Assembly: GCA_005281725.1 (NCBI GenBank)
Contig: SSBO01000007.1
Coordinates: 3,168,402 to 3,232,401, forward strand
Origin: Wuchereria bancrofti
Lineage: Eukaryota > Nematoda > Chromadorea > Rhabditida > Onchocercidae
Direction: 5' to 3'
Length of the DNA stretch: 64,000 nt
Below, in pieces: positions 41,838 to 53,291 of this stretch. Position numbers and translations under genes: made by a program. Numbering within the stretch: the stretch's first letter is position 1; every line of letters starts with the position of its first letter. A model generated the notes under the pieces. The model ran no database searches. It saw nothing but the letters and a program-made list of their open reading frames with translations, and was not told the DNA's origin.

Positions 41838-43297
41838 AGTTTCTGTAAGACTAGCAACAACTTTTTAATTATAAAGAAAAAAAATTTTCTTAATTTTTTG
41901 ACTATTTATTTGTTAATTAACTATGCAAGCGTAGCTTTTGTACTTGCGCTTCAGTAAATGAGCTCAGTGATTTTTACAGATCGCGCTGATCGAGATTTAT
42001 ATGTAGATATTCTGTGGGAAAATGTAAAATCAGCTCTTTCTGGTAAGTGAGATTTGGTATTTCGAGCACAAGTATGTAATGTAGATGTTTCGTTGATAAT
42101 TGTGCAATTGGCTTATTTCTTATCATATTGACATTGCGATATTCAAAATGACGATCCCTCTCTTATCTCATAAATTAAATAGGCTATTAATCTTATGAAA
42201 ACAGCCTTTTATTTTTTAGAACAATTTGACAAATACTCAGCTACCATAATTGATGATTTGGGCTCACCATATGATTATGATTCCGTGACGCACTATTCTG
42301 CAAATGCATTTAGCAAAAATGGTAAACCAACCATAATACCCAAAGCTATGAACAAAGGTTAATATACGAGACAGAATAATTGGATCATTTGATCGGCTGA
42401 ATCAATAGAAGATCAATCTATCAATCTGATACTTGCAATAGCATCTTTTCCCTTCAAAAATCCATTCATTTAAAATTATCAATCCATTCATTAACAATAA
42501 TTTGGTCGTTTACTCTTAATAGAAACTTTGTAGTATCTAGGATTGGTCAACGACGTGGTCTTTCTTTTCTTGATATTTGGAAAATTAACAAATTATATGA
42601 TTGCATTAAACGTAAGTTCCAATTCAATTATTATCTCACAAAAACTTAATCTTTTCAGTAAGCAATCTTTTGTCACACAAGTAATCTAATATGCTAGCAA
42701 ATAAGAAGAGTCTTATATTAGTTTTGGATAAACGAACAAATTATATTTTGCTTCCTTAGAAGGAGCAACGACGTCTGCCTCAAATGCAGAAAACGGGAAG
42801 GAACACAAAGAACTGGAAGCATCAGGTACGATTAGAGGACAATTTCCTACAGCTATAAAGACTGCAACTATTTCTTCTACATCATCAGCTAATAATACCA
42901 CAACAAGAACAAAAGATGTCGAAGAATTCAAAATTAATTTAAATCTTTCAACGTCTTCAACACTATCGCCACCATTTATATCAGCTTCTGTGAACAGTTC
43001 ATCAAGTCGATTTCCTGAAGTAAAGAACAGTGTATCAAAATCTGCTATATCCACTGTTGCAACCACAACAAGTATGTCGTTTAAAGATTAGTGGAAAAAA
43101 AATTAAGTTAACATCTAAAATATGAACAAAGAAACTAAGTGATAGAATGATTTTTCCTTTCAGATTTCACACTTCACAAAATGCACCATTGCAATGATCG
43201 TCATCCATATTGTCAAATATTAAGAACCAGCGATTTTTGCACCATTTATCCCCGCTTCGTCCACGACTATTGTGCGCTCAGTTGCGGAAGATGTTAA
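39565..43297 (+). CDS. Secreted astacin-family zinc metalloprotease with C-terminal ShKT domain, complete (10 exons, 473 aa)
   Basis: Exons 39565-39663, 40677-40839, 40929-41130, 41210-41346, 41590-41685, 41980-42042, 42220-42357, 42534-42611, 42760-43071, 43164-43297; phases all join, 1422 nt. The start gives a signal peptide ([14 protein letters not shown]). The propeptide ends with LFEGDIV, the astacin aspartate switch region. The catalytic domain has [34 protein letters not shown], and [19 protein letters not shown] with zinc ligands at residues 220, 224 and 230. The Met-turn reads SVTHY at 275-279, with Thr where Met is expected. [21 protein letters not shown] closes the domain. A Ser/Thr-rich linker of about 105 residues follows, then a ShKT domain with cysteines at 439, 446, 455, 466, 470 and 473, the last being the final residue. 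Nematode NAS enzymes of this layout act outside cells, e.g. in cuticle or digestion. The specific NAS ortholog is undetermined. Confidence 0.96.
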
Positions 43298-44009
43298 AAA
43301 TATTATATGAAACACAATCACTTTAAACTAAGCCACTTTTTCTTCCTTTTTTTGGAAAGTTTAAGTCAATTTGCAGACTTGTGAATCACAAGTCATCGAT
43401 GCATCCAGTATTTTATTGTCGATTACTCCAGATGTGAAAAGGTTTTTAAGGAATTTGAAATTTAAAGTATCCTAAGACTTAATGTAAGACTAAATTAATT
43501 GCCATTTTTCACCAAACGACACTTCATAGTGTGAACAGATGCGCGAAAGTAATCCATTAAATTTATGTATTATTTTACTAACTGTCAATTGAATGTCGAA
43601 AAAGAAATAGGGATCAATTATTTGGTTTAAATATTTCAAATTTTAATGGATACACTCATGTCAATTTTGAAGAACTGAGGATTGATTTGTAAGAAAAACA
43701 AGCAGTAAGCATTAGCAAGCATTCACTAAGAAAATGAAAAATATTTATATGTAAACTATTTGCAGCTCTTTCAATCTTTCAGATTATGCGATTTCCAACG
43801 CACTGTAATAGGAGGATTTGTGTGACATTTCAGACATTTTATAATCAGTGCGTAAAACACAAAACTTTTTATGCAGTTATTTGTTTATTCTGCAGTTCAC
43901 ACCTGCAGAACACACCTTTAATTGGAAAAAAAATTTGACCCATTCAAACATCTTTCCACTTTCATTTAGCTTCTGCACACACTTACTGTAAATCCTGCAA
44001 CATAGTGGT

Positions 44010-44055
44010 ATGTATGTATGTATGTGTGTGTACATATGTATGTGTGTGTGTGTAT
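44010..44055. repeat. GTAT/GT microsatellite
   Basis: Alternating GTAT and GT units, with one TACATA interruption. Confidence 0.85.
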
Positions 44056-44076
44056 GCTCGTTTATTCCCTTCATAG

Positions 44077-44306
44077 TTACGCAGTTAATTGCTATTTTCT
44101 TGGCTTTACTTTTAATTACTTTTATTGTGACGCGCAAATGTTCTGAATCCGACAAAACACCAAGAATGCACTTTACTACAGCATTATTATTCTATCAACG
44201 TTCTAATTTGTTCAATGCTTATTCCAACTGCAGTTCACAATTTTCAAAAGATTTATCACCGTCCTCGGAAATAGTCAACATTTGCAACGTTAATCAGTGT
44301 ATTTGA
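44077..44306 (+). other. Candidate terminal exon of a small single-pass membrane protein
   Basis: After a CCTTCATAG acceptor the frame encodes a hydrophobic segment (LIAIFLALLLITFIV), then TRKCSESDK and a polar tail to a TGA at 44304-44306. An AATAAA polyadenylation signal follows at 44347-44352. The layout (membrane segment, basic stop-transfer, tail, stop, poly-A signal) is gene-like. No upstream exon in compatible phase was established. Chance is possible. Confidence 0.28.
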
Positions 44307-45993
44307 GACGTTCAGAAATCCTCTGAAGAATATACCTTACTATTTCAATAAATCTTTTTTTTTTGAAAGATGAACGAGGCAAGATATGAGAGAAACAATT
44401 GCACCCAAACATACGTAGTCATTCACAGATTATTGAAGGTAAAGTGATTGCGATCAGTGCTGAAATATTTGTTATGTTACCATTTATAAAATAAACTGCT
44501 TCAAAAAGTTAAGAAAAATGGTAGCATTAAATAAAAACAAATGTCAAAGCTTCTGATATGGATTAGAACAAGTACAGACAACAAGAATTTTGCATCCGTG
44601 TCTGAATGCCAAAATTAATTAATTAGATTTCCTATAAAAGATAACAAGATGACTCACATTCAATTCTTACCAAAAGGCACTTCATCCCAACACAGCTTCA
44701 TTATTGTGTTTTATAATGAGTGCGTCTTGATTGTTTACTGGAAGTACGCCTGTTCTGGTGGTGGTGATGACCTCTCTGTTTCAAGTGTCCTAGTTATCTA
44801 TCGTAATTAATCCTGATTTGGATAATGGCCTATCTAAGCTGCAATTTCTTCCTGATTCTTTTCATTTTATTTTCGAAGTCAAAATTCAATCCGTGCTTAT
44901 TGTAATTTTGGAATGAGAGTGCTATAGGACTCATAATTATAGGCTACTTATTTTACCAAGCATGGATTTATGCTTTTAATGGATCTAAGCTTGACTTTTA
45001 AAAAACCTCAATTTCTTCCTCTGTAAGCATTATTATATGAGTGTTTCCTATTCGTTGTTTCAACTTCTCATTATTCCCTCAACGAAACAACACTTGAAAT
45101 AAGTGTTTATAATTGATACATGGCAAGATTAATTGATGAAAAGAAGTGGACACCTTATAATCCAATATGGGTCCAAGAAGTATATATTTAAACTTTACTT
45201 GAAGGATAAGAAGAAAAATAGTGAAGAACGAAAGGCTTCCCAAACTTACTATGTCTTTAAGTTGGCTCTGTTCATTATTATAACTTCTTTTAAAGGAATA
45301 ATAAATTACATCAATTTTAGTAGTTTCTAATATAATAAATTGCATCGATTTAAAAGGATGCATTCTTGGTATTTTTAACTTTTTTATCTAATAGGCATAT
45401 CATAATTTCCCAATCGATATTATCTTACGGAAATTTCCACTTTCATTAATTAGTCTACTGATTCCATCTTTTTCTCATTTGCAACACAATAACGATGTGT
45501 TTCTCTCTTTTCAGTAATATATTAAGTTAAAAGGGTTTTTTCACCTTGAAAAAATTTGTTGAATAATTCTAGTAATTTAACTTTCTGTATCAATTGTCCA
45601 TTTACATCATACAACCTCTTCTGGATGCAAAAACTCATCCACCTTCTGAGTGACAAAAAAACGTGACCCACTTTGATATAATTTTTTGCAACAGTTTGCT
45701 GATCGATGGACCAGCTGATTGTTTTCGTTCTGTTTATTAGATGCCAATAAGATTCCACAACCAGATTTCCCGCTTTAAAAAGTTTTCCTCGTCTCCGTAT
45801 TTGCGGCAAAAACCCAATCAGTTCATTTCATTTTCATTCCACAAAGAAAGGAAGAAAAAGGCAAATATTTTCTAATCACGTTAACTCCTTTGCATAACTT
45901 CGAAACTTCATATCAATTTAGAATTCTTCGATAATACTTCATATCATTATTCAAAATAATTCTGTTCTGAAAATTTCATTTGATGGATATAAT

Positions 45994-46041
<48 letters not shown>
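45994..46041. repeat. AAT trinucleotide microsatellite
   Basis: About 16 uninterrupted AAT units. Confidence 0.9.
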
Positions 46042-46046
<5 letters not shown>

Positions 46047-47226
46047 CACATACTATCAAAATATAAGATGATTTTCTTAATTTCTGATTGAGAAGCAATA
46101 TTCGAAAAAATGGAATCCTTCAGATATCAAACGATACTTCACGCAATTTTTCTAAGCAAATGAAATTAATTTAACCTTTGCTTACTTAATTGAAAGTATA
46201 TTTTCATTTGTTCTGCTGATTGATATTGTTGACAACAATCCTTTGATAATGGAAAATATGTGGTATTTCAATAATACATTTAATTAAGTGACAATGGATG
46301 AAGCTGTAAAATTAATACAGTTAATGGCGCATTTTTCTAAGGTAGCATATCATTCAAAAATTTTTGTGAAAGGTTGACTGATTTAATCAAATATTACTTT
46401 TCCAAAAAATATCTATATTTGGTCTTACAATTAGTAACGCTCAAATGACAAATTAATTTCCTTTCCGTTAATTAATTGAGAAAGGTTATAAATTTTGACG
46501 TCGTAAAGAAGTAAAACATTTCTATGTTGATAAAATAATCATTGTCGTTTTTGTAAAACATTAATCTATCAACTGCGTGTGGACGTCACATAGGTATCTT
46601 TGCTGACGAACGAGCAGACGCAAGTAGTATTAACTTCGAAATTAATTTTGACAACTGAATTACTCGACAAAATTAGTCTGACAAAAAAATCAAGCATCAT
46701 TAACTTTCTTTCCACATTTCCTCAATTTCTGATGGACTTTTCGGGGCACATAGTATAATTCAGCTTGAAATAAACATGAAACAGACGTTGAGTGGGATTT
46801 TCGAAGTCTAACATGAAGTCTTGAAAGCTCACTTGTTTTCAAACCCCTCTTGAAAGTTTTAGAATAATGCGAATATGATCGGTCTCATCTCCGCTTGATA
46901 AGTGCATAGCAATGGATAATTGTTCTGCGCTGTTGATTGAGTGATCTGAATTTTATAATTATAACTTGATGTATGCCACACAACCAAATTTTGATTTATC
47001 CTTCATTATACAGCATGATTTTCAGCTATTTACTGCTATCCGGTCACAGCGATTTCACTTTTTTTCTTTTTTGTTATAGCTTCTCATTCAGATAGCACTT
47101 TGAGTCACAGAACTTTGCAACATTATCAAAATTGAATCATAAATATTAGAATGAAATACGGATACTATTAAAACGCGGATACTATTAGCAACACAACATA
47201 CTATATTTTATTCTCTCCTGTGCTCA

Positions 47227-47588
47227 TCATTTCAGGAATACATAAATGCATTCCAGAAACTGGAACATGTTATCCAATAGTTTGAAGATAAAGTTTAAAT
47301 GGGAAGAATTGACAATGATAATGTTTGATTGAAGTTTGGTCGGTAGCCACCTCTTTGCTTGCGCTTTGTGCATTAATTCTTGCTTATGCGGAAACCGGTC
47401 GTAACTAGAAGAAAAAAGATAACTGATGACGAATTCAATGCAGATTGATTTAAGGCAGATCATCCCATTGAATTGCGCAGTTTGCTCATGTAACTGTCGG
47501 TTGTAGCTAAGCATTTTCTGTTTCATCTGCACCACAAATTTTCTATGAGATGGATTCCATAAGATGAATTTTTTCTCAAATATTTCTC
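47227..47588 (-). other. Coding-like open frame, possible orphan exon(s)
   Basis: Behind an acceptor (AACTTGCAG, exon from 47588) the minus strand is open for about 120 codons: EIFEKKFILWNPSHRKFVVQ, then MKQKMLSYNRQLHEQTAQFN, and further YDRFPHKQELMHKAQAKRW. The first 60 codons have balanced coding-like composition; the last 30 look intronic. A TTTTTTCTTCTAG acceptor-like string lies before TACGACCGG, so two exons with a short intron are possible. No family recognised. Confidence 0.33.
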
Positions 47589-48380
47589 CTGCAAGTTGAT
47601 GATTTTAAATCAAAGAAAGCAGTTTGGCATTTCGTAGCTTATCAATAATAACATTTGATTACTGACCACATCAAAGTCCAAAATTCTATTTTTTGAATTA
47701 AAAATCTTTCTTTTCAGGGAATTTCTAGCACATTTATATTATTGTACAGATGACAACTTCTGCTTTTCTCAAGTATATTTAAAAGACTTTCATGCGCTAC
47801 TTTTTATATTTCTTAAAAGTTTATAAATTTTATCGTTAATACCCAAGAATTCCATGTGACTGGAATCTCTCCGCATAAGAAATTGTTTTGTGAAATTTTA
47901 ATGAAACTGGACTAACTGACTTGAGAGTTATCATATGGCAAATGTTCTCTTTCGTAAATAATTTTTACGAGTTGTTTTTGCGAAACTTCATAATAAATTT
48001 CAAAATAAAATAAGTAGAGCAAAGGGTTCGATTTTATTATTTATGTTTTTCGTAGCAATATGAAATGGTGTGAAAATGGAATAATACTATTATTTAAATA
48101 TATTTTTTTGCAAAAAAAAAATTAAAAAGAGTTTTAGTGTTTGACCGATTTTTAAGGAAATAAGATTAAAAAATTTCAGTTGCAATACTCATACTATACT
48201 TCATTGTTTATCAAATTCGCTAATAAAATTTTCATTTTTCGTTTACTAATTTTTAGAAAACTTATAAATTGAATCTGTTAGAAACTATTTAATATGAGTG
48301 ATGCTCGTAATTAGACAAAATTGGCTATCTCTTTTCAATTAAAATGCGAAAAGTGAATACAGTGAATGAACAAGAGACAG

Positions 48381-48414
48381 CTACCGTTCCGCCTCCGTTA
48401 CGGACTAACGGTAG
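48381..48414. repeat. GC-rich hairpin
   Basis: CTACCGTT and AACGGTAG form a perfect 8-bp outer stem, with CCG/CGG pairing inside. The G+C content stands out from the surrounding AT-rich DNA. A role as structured RNA, terminator-like element or protein site is open. Confidence 0.55.
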
Positions 48415-51400
48415 ATAATCTTTTGGCCTCTAATTTCTCAACTGTTGCCTTTCTCTCCTATTCATTTTGATTTCATTTGTAATTTCATGATTTTTTGTCG
48501 TAATTTCTAGAAATTGTCTACTGTTTTCTACTCGCTTCTTTGCACATTAACTTTCCAAAATACCATATTAACTTTCCAAAATTCTTTTACTTTTCAGCTT
48601 TCATTTTGAATGGTTTTTCAAAGAGAAGTTTCTTTTTAGCTGAAAATATGAAATCAAAATTAGGAGAAAGCAAATTCAAATAACCACATTAACAGGCATA
48701 GTATATTTCACAGAAGCTAGATTAAACATTTACGCCAACTCATCAAATAACAATAGCTATTCCAAAAAAGTTTGTAAAACCACTGTTGACTTCAAATTTT
48801 TTTCAAAAAACATGAAATGATAGCCTTAAAATATTTGTGCATAATGTATTATTGTTGTACTCTAAAGTAGCTGTAAATGTTGAAGAGAAAAAGTTTACTT
48901 CGTTTCGAGATGTCCGTCCTGTTTGAACGGAATAGTTAAACACAGATTCAGTAAACATTTTATTTGTTGTCGCTTAAATTTACCCCTCTTTTCTTTAACT
49001 ATTTAGAAGCGAGTTTTGAGAAGCCCACCAAATTACAAATGTTTCCATTCAGCTAATATTTGTATTGTCAAATGCTCTTTCTATTCAGTAGTTTCATGTC
49101 ACACCTTGTGCTAGTGTGTATTAGGATATGACTTTTGAACAACTATTATCGATCTTTGTCTATTGAAGAAATTTAAAGTCATAATTTAAATAATTTCATA
49201 GCTAAGAAATCAACTTGCCATCTTTCGGTTGTTTATGACTTTATGCTCAGAATTACGGAAGAAAGAATATAAGACAGATATAATATCATTATCGATCGAA
49301 ATTTAATTTCATTAAGTATCAGGGATTACCGGAAAAATAATAAAAAATATTGCTATATGCGTTGACACGATGAATGATATAGTGTAATCATCTTTTAGTA
49401 TGTCTAAGAACGCTTAAGTATAAAAATGACTTAATTCATGGGACGTGTTGGTTCATTGGTTAAATTCTCTGAAACTTTATCCAAATTTTGGTGTAATTTA
49501 ACTTTTTTTTCTCAAATAAATTAAATTTTAGAAGTTCTTGAAATTTCTCGCTACGTCACATATTTTGTAGCGTTGATCCTTTCGTAATTTCCTGGTAATA
49601 ATGAATGCACAATGTCCTCGTTTGTCTGTTGCGTCCGAAATTTTACATTAGTACACCATATCATACTCAAAATATACCTATCTTACTACTTATTCCTTCT
49701 TTCCTTTATTTATTTTTTTACTTGAGAATATGAAGGAGCTGTAGATCATCCATCACCTGTGGAATTATGCTGGAACATGTCCTGTGCAGATACTCTTCGT
49801 TAAACTTCAATTTTAGATGAAATATTTCAGTTTTCAATAAAATACTGCAAAGCATTTTTTTTTTCGGAGGTAAACGGTGAAACTGCGTCACAAAAGCGCG
49901 CGCACAAATCATTGCTTTCTAAAATGGACCATTAATAGAACCGGTATTTGATAGTATTCGATGAGATTCATTCCAGTTTTTTTATCACAAACTTCCTTTT
50001 TTTTGCAACCACTTATTTATTCATTCACTAATAATTCATTCAACAACTTCAATATTCTTAAAACACTTGACGTACTTGACGTTGCAAAAGTGAGTGTCAT
50101 GCGTGAAGTGTTTCTCACCAAAAATTTACCTCTTACGCAAAATTGCATCAAACTTCTCTTACTTAATTCAATATATTTATATCAAATTATTTAAAAGTTT
50201 AAATCAGCTTATCAAGCACATGGAGAACTGAATTTTGCTGTGACTAAAAAATGAAATGATACAGTAAATTTAAACGAATTTCCCAGTTGTATCTATTTAT
50301 TCGATCTTAATGAATTAGTCTAAAAGTTGACAAGAAAAAAACAAAATTTTTTTATTTTTGATAATTGCTCACGTAAAGAAACAAAAATATTTTTTTTTCT
50401 CTGAATTTTCAGCAGAAAAAAGATTTCAGAAAGTTTTGTTAAATTTGGTGATTTCACTCAAGTCTGAGGAAGTTCATTCAAAATTACTAAACTCATTCGA
50501 AATATTTTCGAAATTCCACTACTTTTTTAGTACACTGAAAACCTGATAAAATAAAATGCTGTACTACAGTTATTGTTGAAAAATTAGAGGATATATAATG
50601 AAAGATAAATTTGTCAACAATTTTTTAATTGAATGTATCACTGATTAAGTTATATCTACATCGTGCAAAAACAAATGGTTCATGTTGTTGGTTTTAATTT
50701 TTGATTTCGATTAAAAATCAAGATTTAATCAAACAAGCTTATAAGGTTTTAAACAAATATCTAAATAGTTTATTATATTTTAATGTAACATTATAGCTGA
50801 CCACTTTTATATTATTGGTTGGTTTATTCCTGTTTAAATGTCGGATCCAAAAGGTAATACTATTTTAATGTTAATGTCAGCAACTTTTCAACCTAGCAAT
50901 TTGTGGTAAAACATTCACCACATTCCATTCAACTAATAATAATAATGAGTCATTTATAAAAGTCAATAGTTTCACTGTTGATACTAAATAATAGTGACCT
51001 CTGATCTGATGTTGAAGCGTGAGCTTTTTAAATTTAACAACTGATGTTCTCGAATAAAGAAGGAAGCGAGAGGTGGTGGTTTTACTAAAGGCGGTTATTA
51101 ACAAAATTTTGTTTATATTTTATTTGCATTTATTTAATCTCTCACCGATTTTTCACTGATTTAATCTTTCATCGAAGGATAACAATTCAACGATTTATTT
51201 TCTTTACATGAGAATTTCATATTTTCTCAGAAGCTGAAATTTTCAATCAGAATTTAGTTAATAGCGTGCACTTCTGGCTTAAACAGCACAATTCTTATCT
51301 GCTTTTGTTTTGTTTATTACAAATTCAAAATGTGAGGCGCAAATCATATTTTAATCACTTACTATCTAACTTTAATTTTAATTGAAATTTAGAAGTTGTT

Positions 51401-53185
51401 CAGGAAGAGAAAACAAAACAACAAAATTTTTTCTTCAAATAGTCGACTCCTTTTAGACTCATAATTTTTTATAAATCGAAAATGTCTATGAGAAGGCAAC
51501 TACACACGAGTAGTATGATTTACTGCTAAAAGTTAGCACTGAATATTTTTTTATGGAATTAAGATAATTTTATCAGTAAGTTTATAATATTTTTCGACTC
51601 ACCTTAAGTTACTGAACAATAGTTAACCTACTTTTCAATTATATAACAGTATCTGAAATATTCGTATCATTATCTTGTTAAATCTCTTCAAATGGGTAGT
51701 CCTCCTCCCTCATTTGTTCCTCTCTAGAGTTCATCCGCTTCTGTTACTTCCCTTATAAGTATTTAGCATGATCATCGTGATGCGATGCGTAATCATAGCT
51801 GAATTGTAAGATTATGAAAACAAGAAAAGCTTATTTATTGCTTCCCGCATAGGTAAATTGCTGTCCACATTGGGTTTCACATTTTATGGATTAAAACTAT
51901 TCTTCTACTGCAACTATACAGTGTCCGGTTTTTAAATCAACAACCAAAGCAATGTGAAGGTTAGGCGTGTTGCTCTAATGATTATTATTATATAGTAGAC
52001 GTATGTATATTTATGAAGGATAACTTAGAGAGGATATCTAACCTTTACGTAAGTTGTAGAAAATGAAGTAATTCATGAGAAATGTACCATTGTGACGAAA
52101 AACAGAAGATGAAAGATGACGATATGTGCATTTGGGATCGTTACACTGAACAATGCATTTTTCAATTAGCTTTGATAAGCGCTGTAGAAAATAAATGTCC
52201 TTGAGAAAACGTGTCTTCCTCAATTTTCTTTCAACACTTTCACCAGAGACCTATACGAAAGTCATAATGGTCATTGATACATAGTTTGTTAAAGTGATGA
52301 ACGTTTCATGATAATTAGGTATGGTAATTTTGTATCTCACCTATAATAGTATTTCAAGCAAAACGGGCGTTCATTGAATGCATATCTGAAGTGTCCCCAA
52401 GAAAATTTGCCGATTCTGACTAATGGTGTTAATGGCTCATTCAACCTTTGTTGTAGATCAACACCTAATCGTACTTATTCATTGGTTCATGCACTAGTGT
52501 GCATCTGATGTTAACAAAGGTAATCTGGCACTAACAACATAGCACTGAGCATTTCATGAAAACTGGAATAAAGAACTAGTTATTTAGCTATCTGAATATA
52601 GCAATCCGTAAGAGAAAAGAAATTTCATTTGACTGTTGCGGAATAGCGCAATCGGATGGATAATCTACTGAAGGGAAGTAAATAACAGAATTACTGGAAC
52701 CTGTTGTTTTCTTTCTTCAGTGAAAATCCCCTGCATATTGGTCAGCTTAAATTAGCCACGATAGTCTGCCTTATTGTAGAACAGTGACAGATCAATGGTT
52801 ATCGCATAGGTTCAGTTTTCATCACTACTTTATCTAGGCTTACTGGATTTCTTGTTACTTCGTCGAAATTATTTGTCAAAGTTACTCAACTCATTAACTC
52901 ATTCAACAAGCAGATCGTTGTATAAAACATTATTCCGAATCTCTATTGACATCACTGTAGAAAGAAAATCAAAAGAAATAAACTGAGATAAGCACCTTCC
53001 GATGAATGGTGACAAAGAAAGGAAGCAGGATGAACACAAGATGGAACAGTTTTATATCGTCTGTTGTGTATCTGATAACTTTATCCTATTATTAACTTCT
53101 TATTCTTCTTATTTTGTTTATATTCTTACTTGAATTCTAGTTCCTTTCTTTTCTTAGCAAATTTTACATTTCAAATTAATTTCAG

Positions 53186-53291
53186 GTTCTTTTAACCAAA
53201 GAAATGGGTCTTGTAACCATAAGAAAATTTTTCTTCAAAGTTTCACTTGATGACCTGTCATTGATGTCAGCTGATATTCGGTTCATAGAAG
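53186..53291 (+). other. Candidate orphan exon
   Basis: It is flanked by TTAATTTCAG and GTATCA and open in one frame, including LLTKEMGLVTIRKFFFKVSL then DDLSLMSADIRFIE. No partner exon or family is recognised. Confidence 0.25.

Noticed and set aside
42713..43066. 117-codon minus-strand frame
   Set aside because: Shadow of the Ser/Thr-rich linker exon of the astacin gene.
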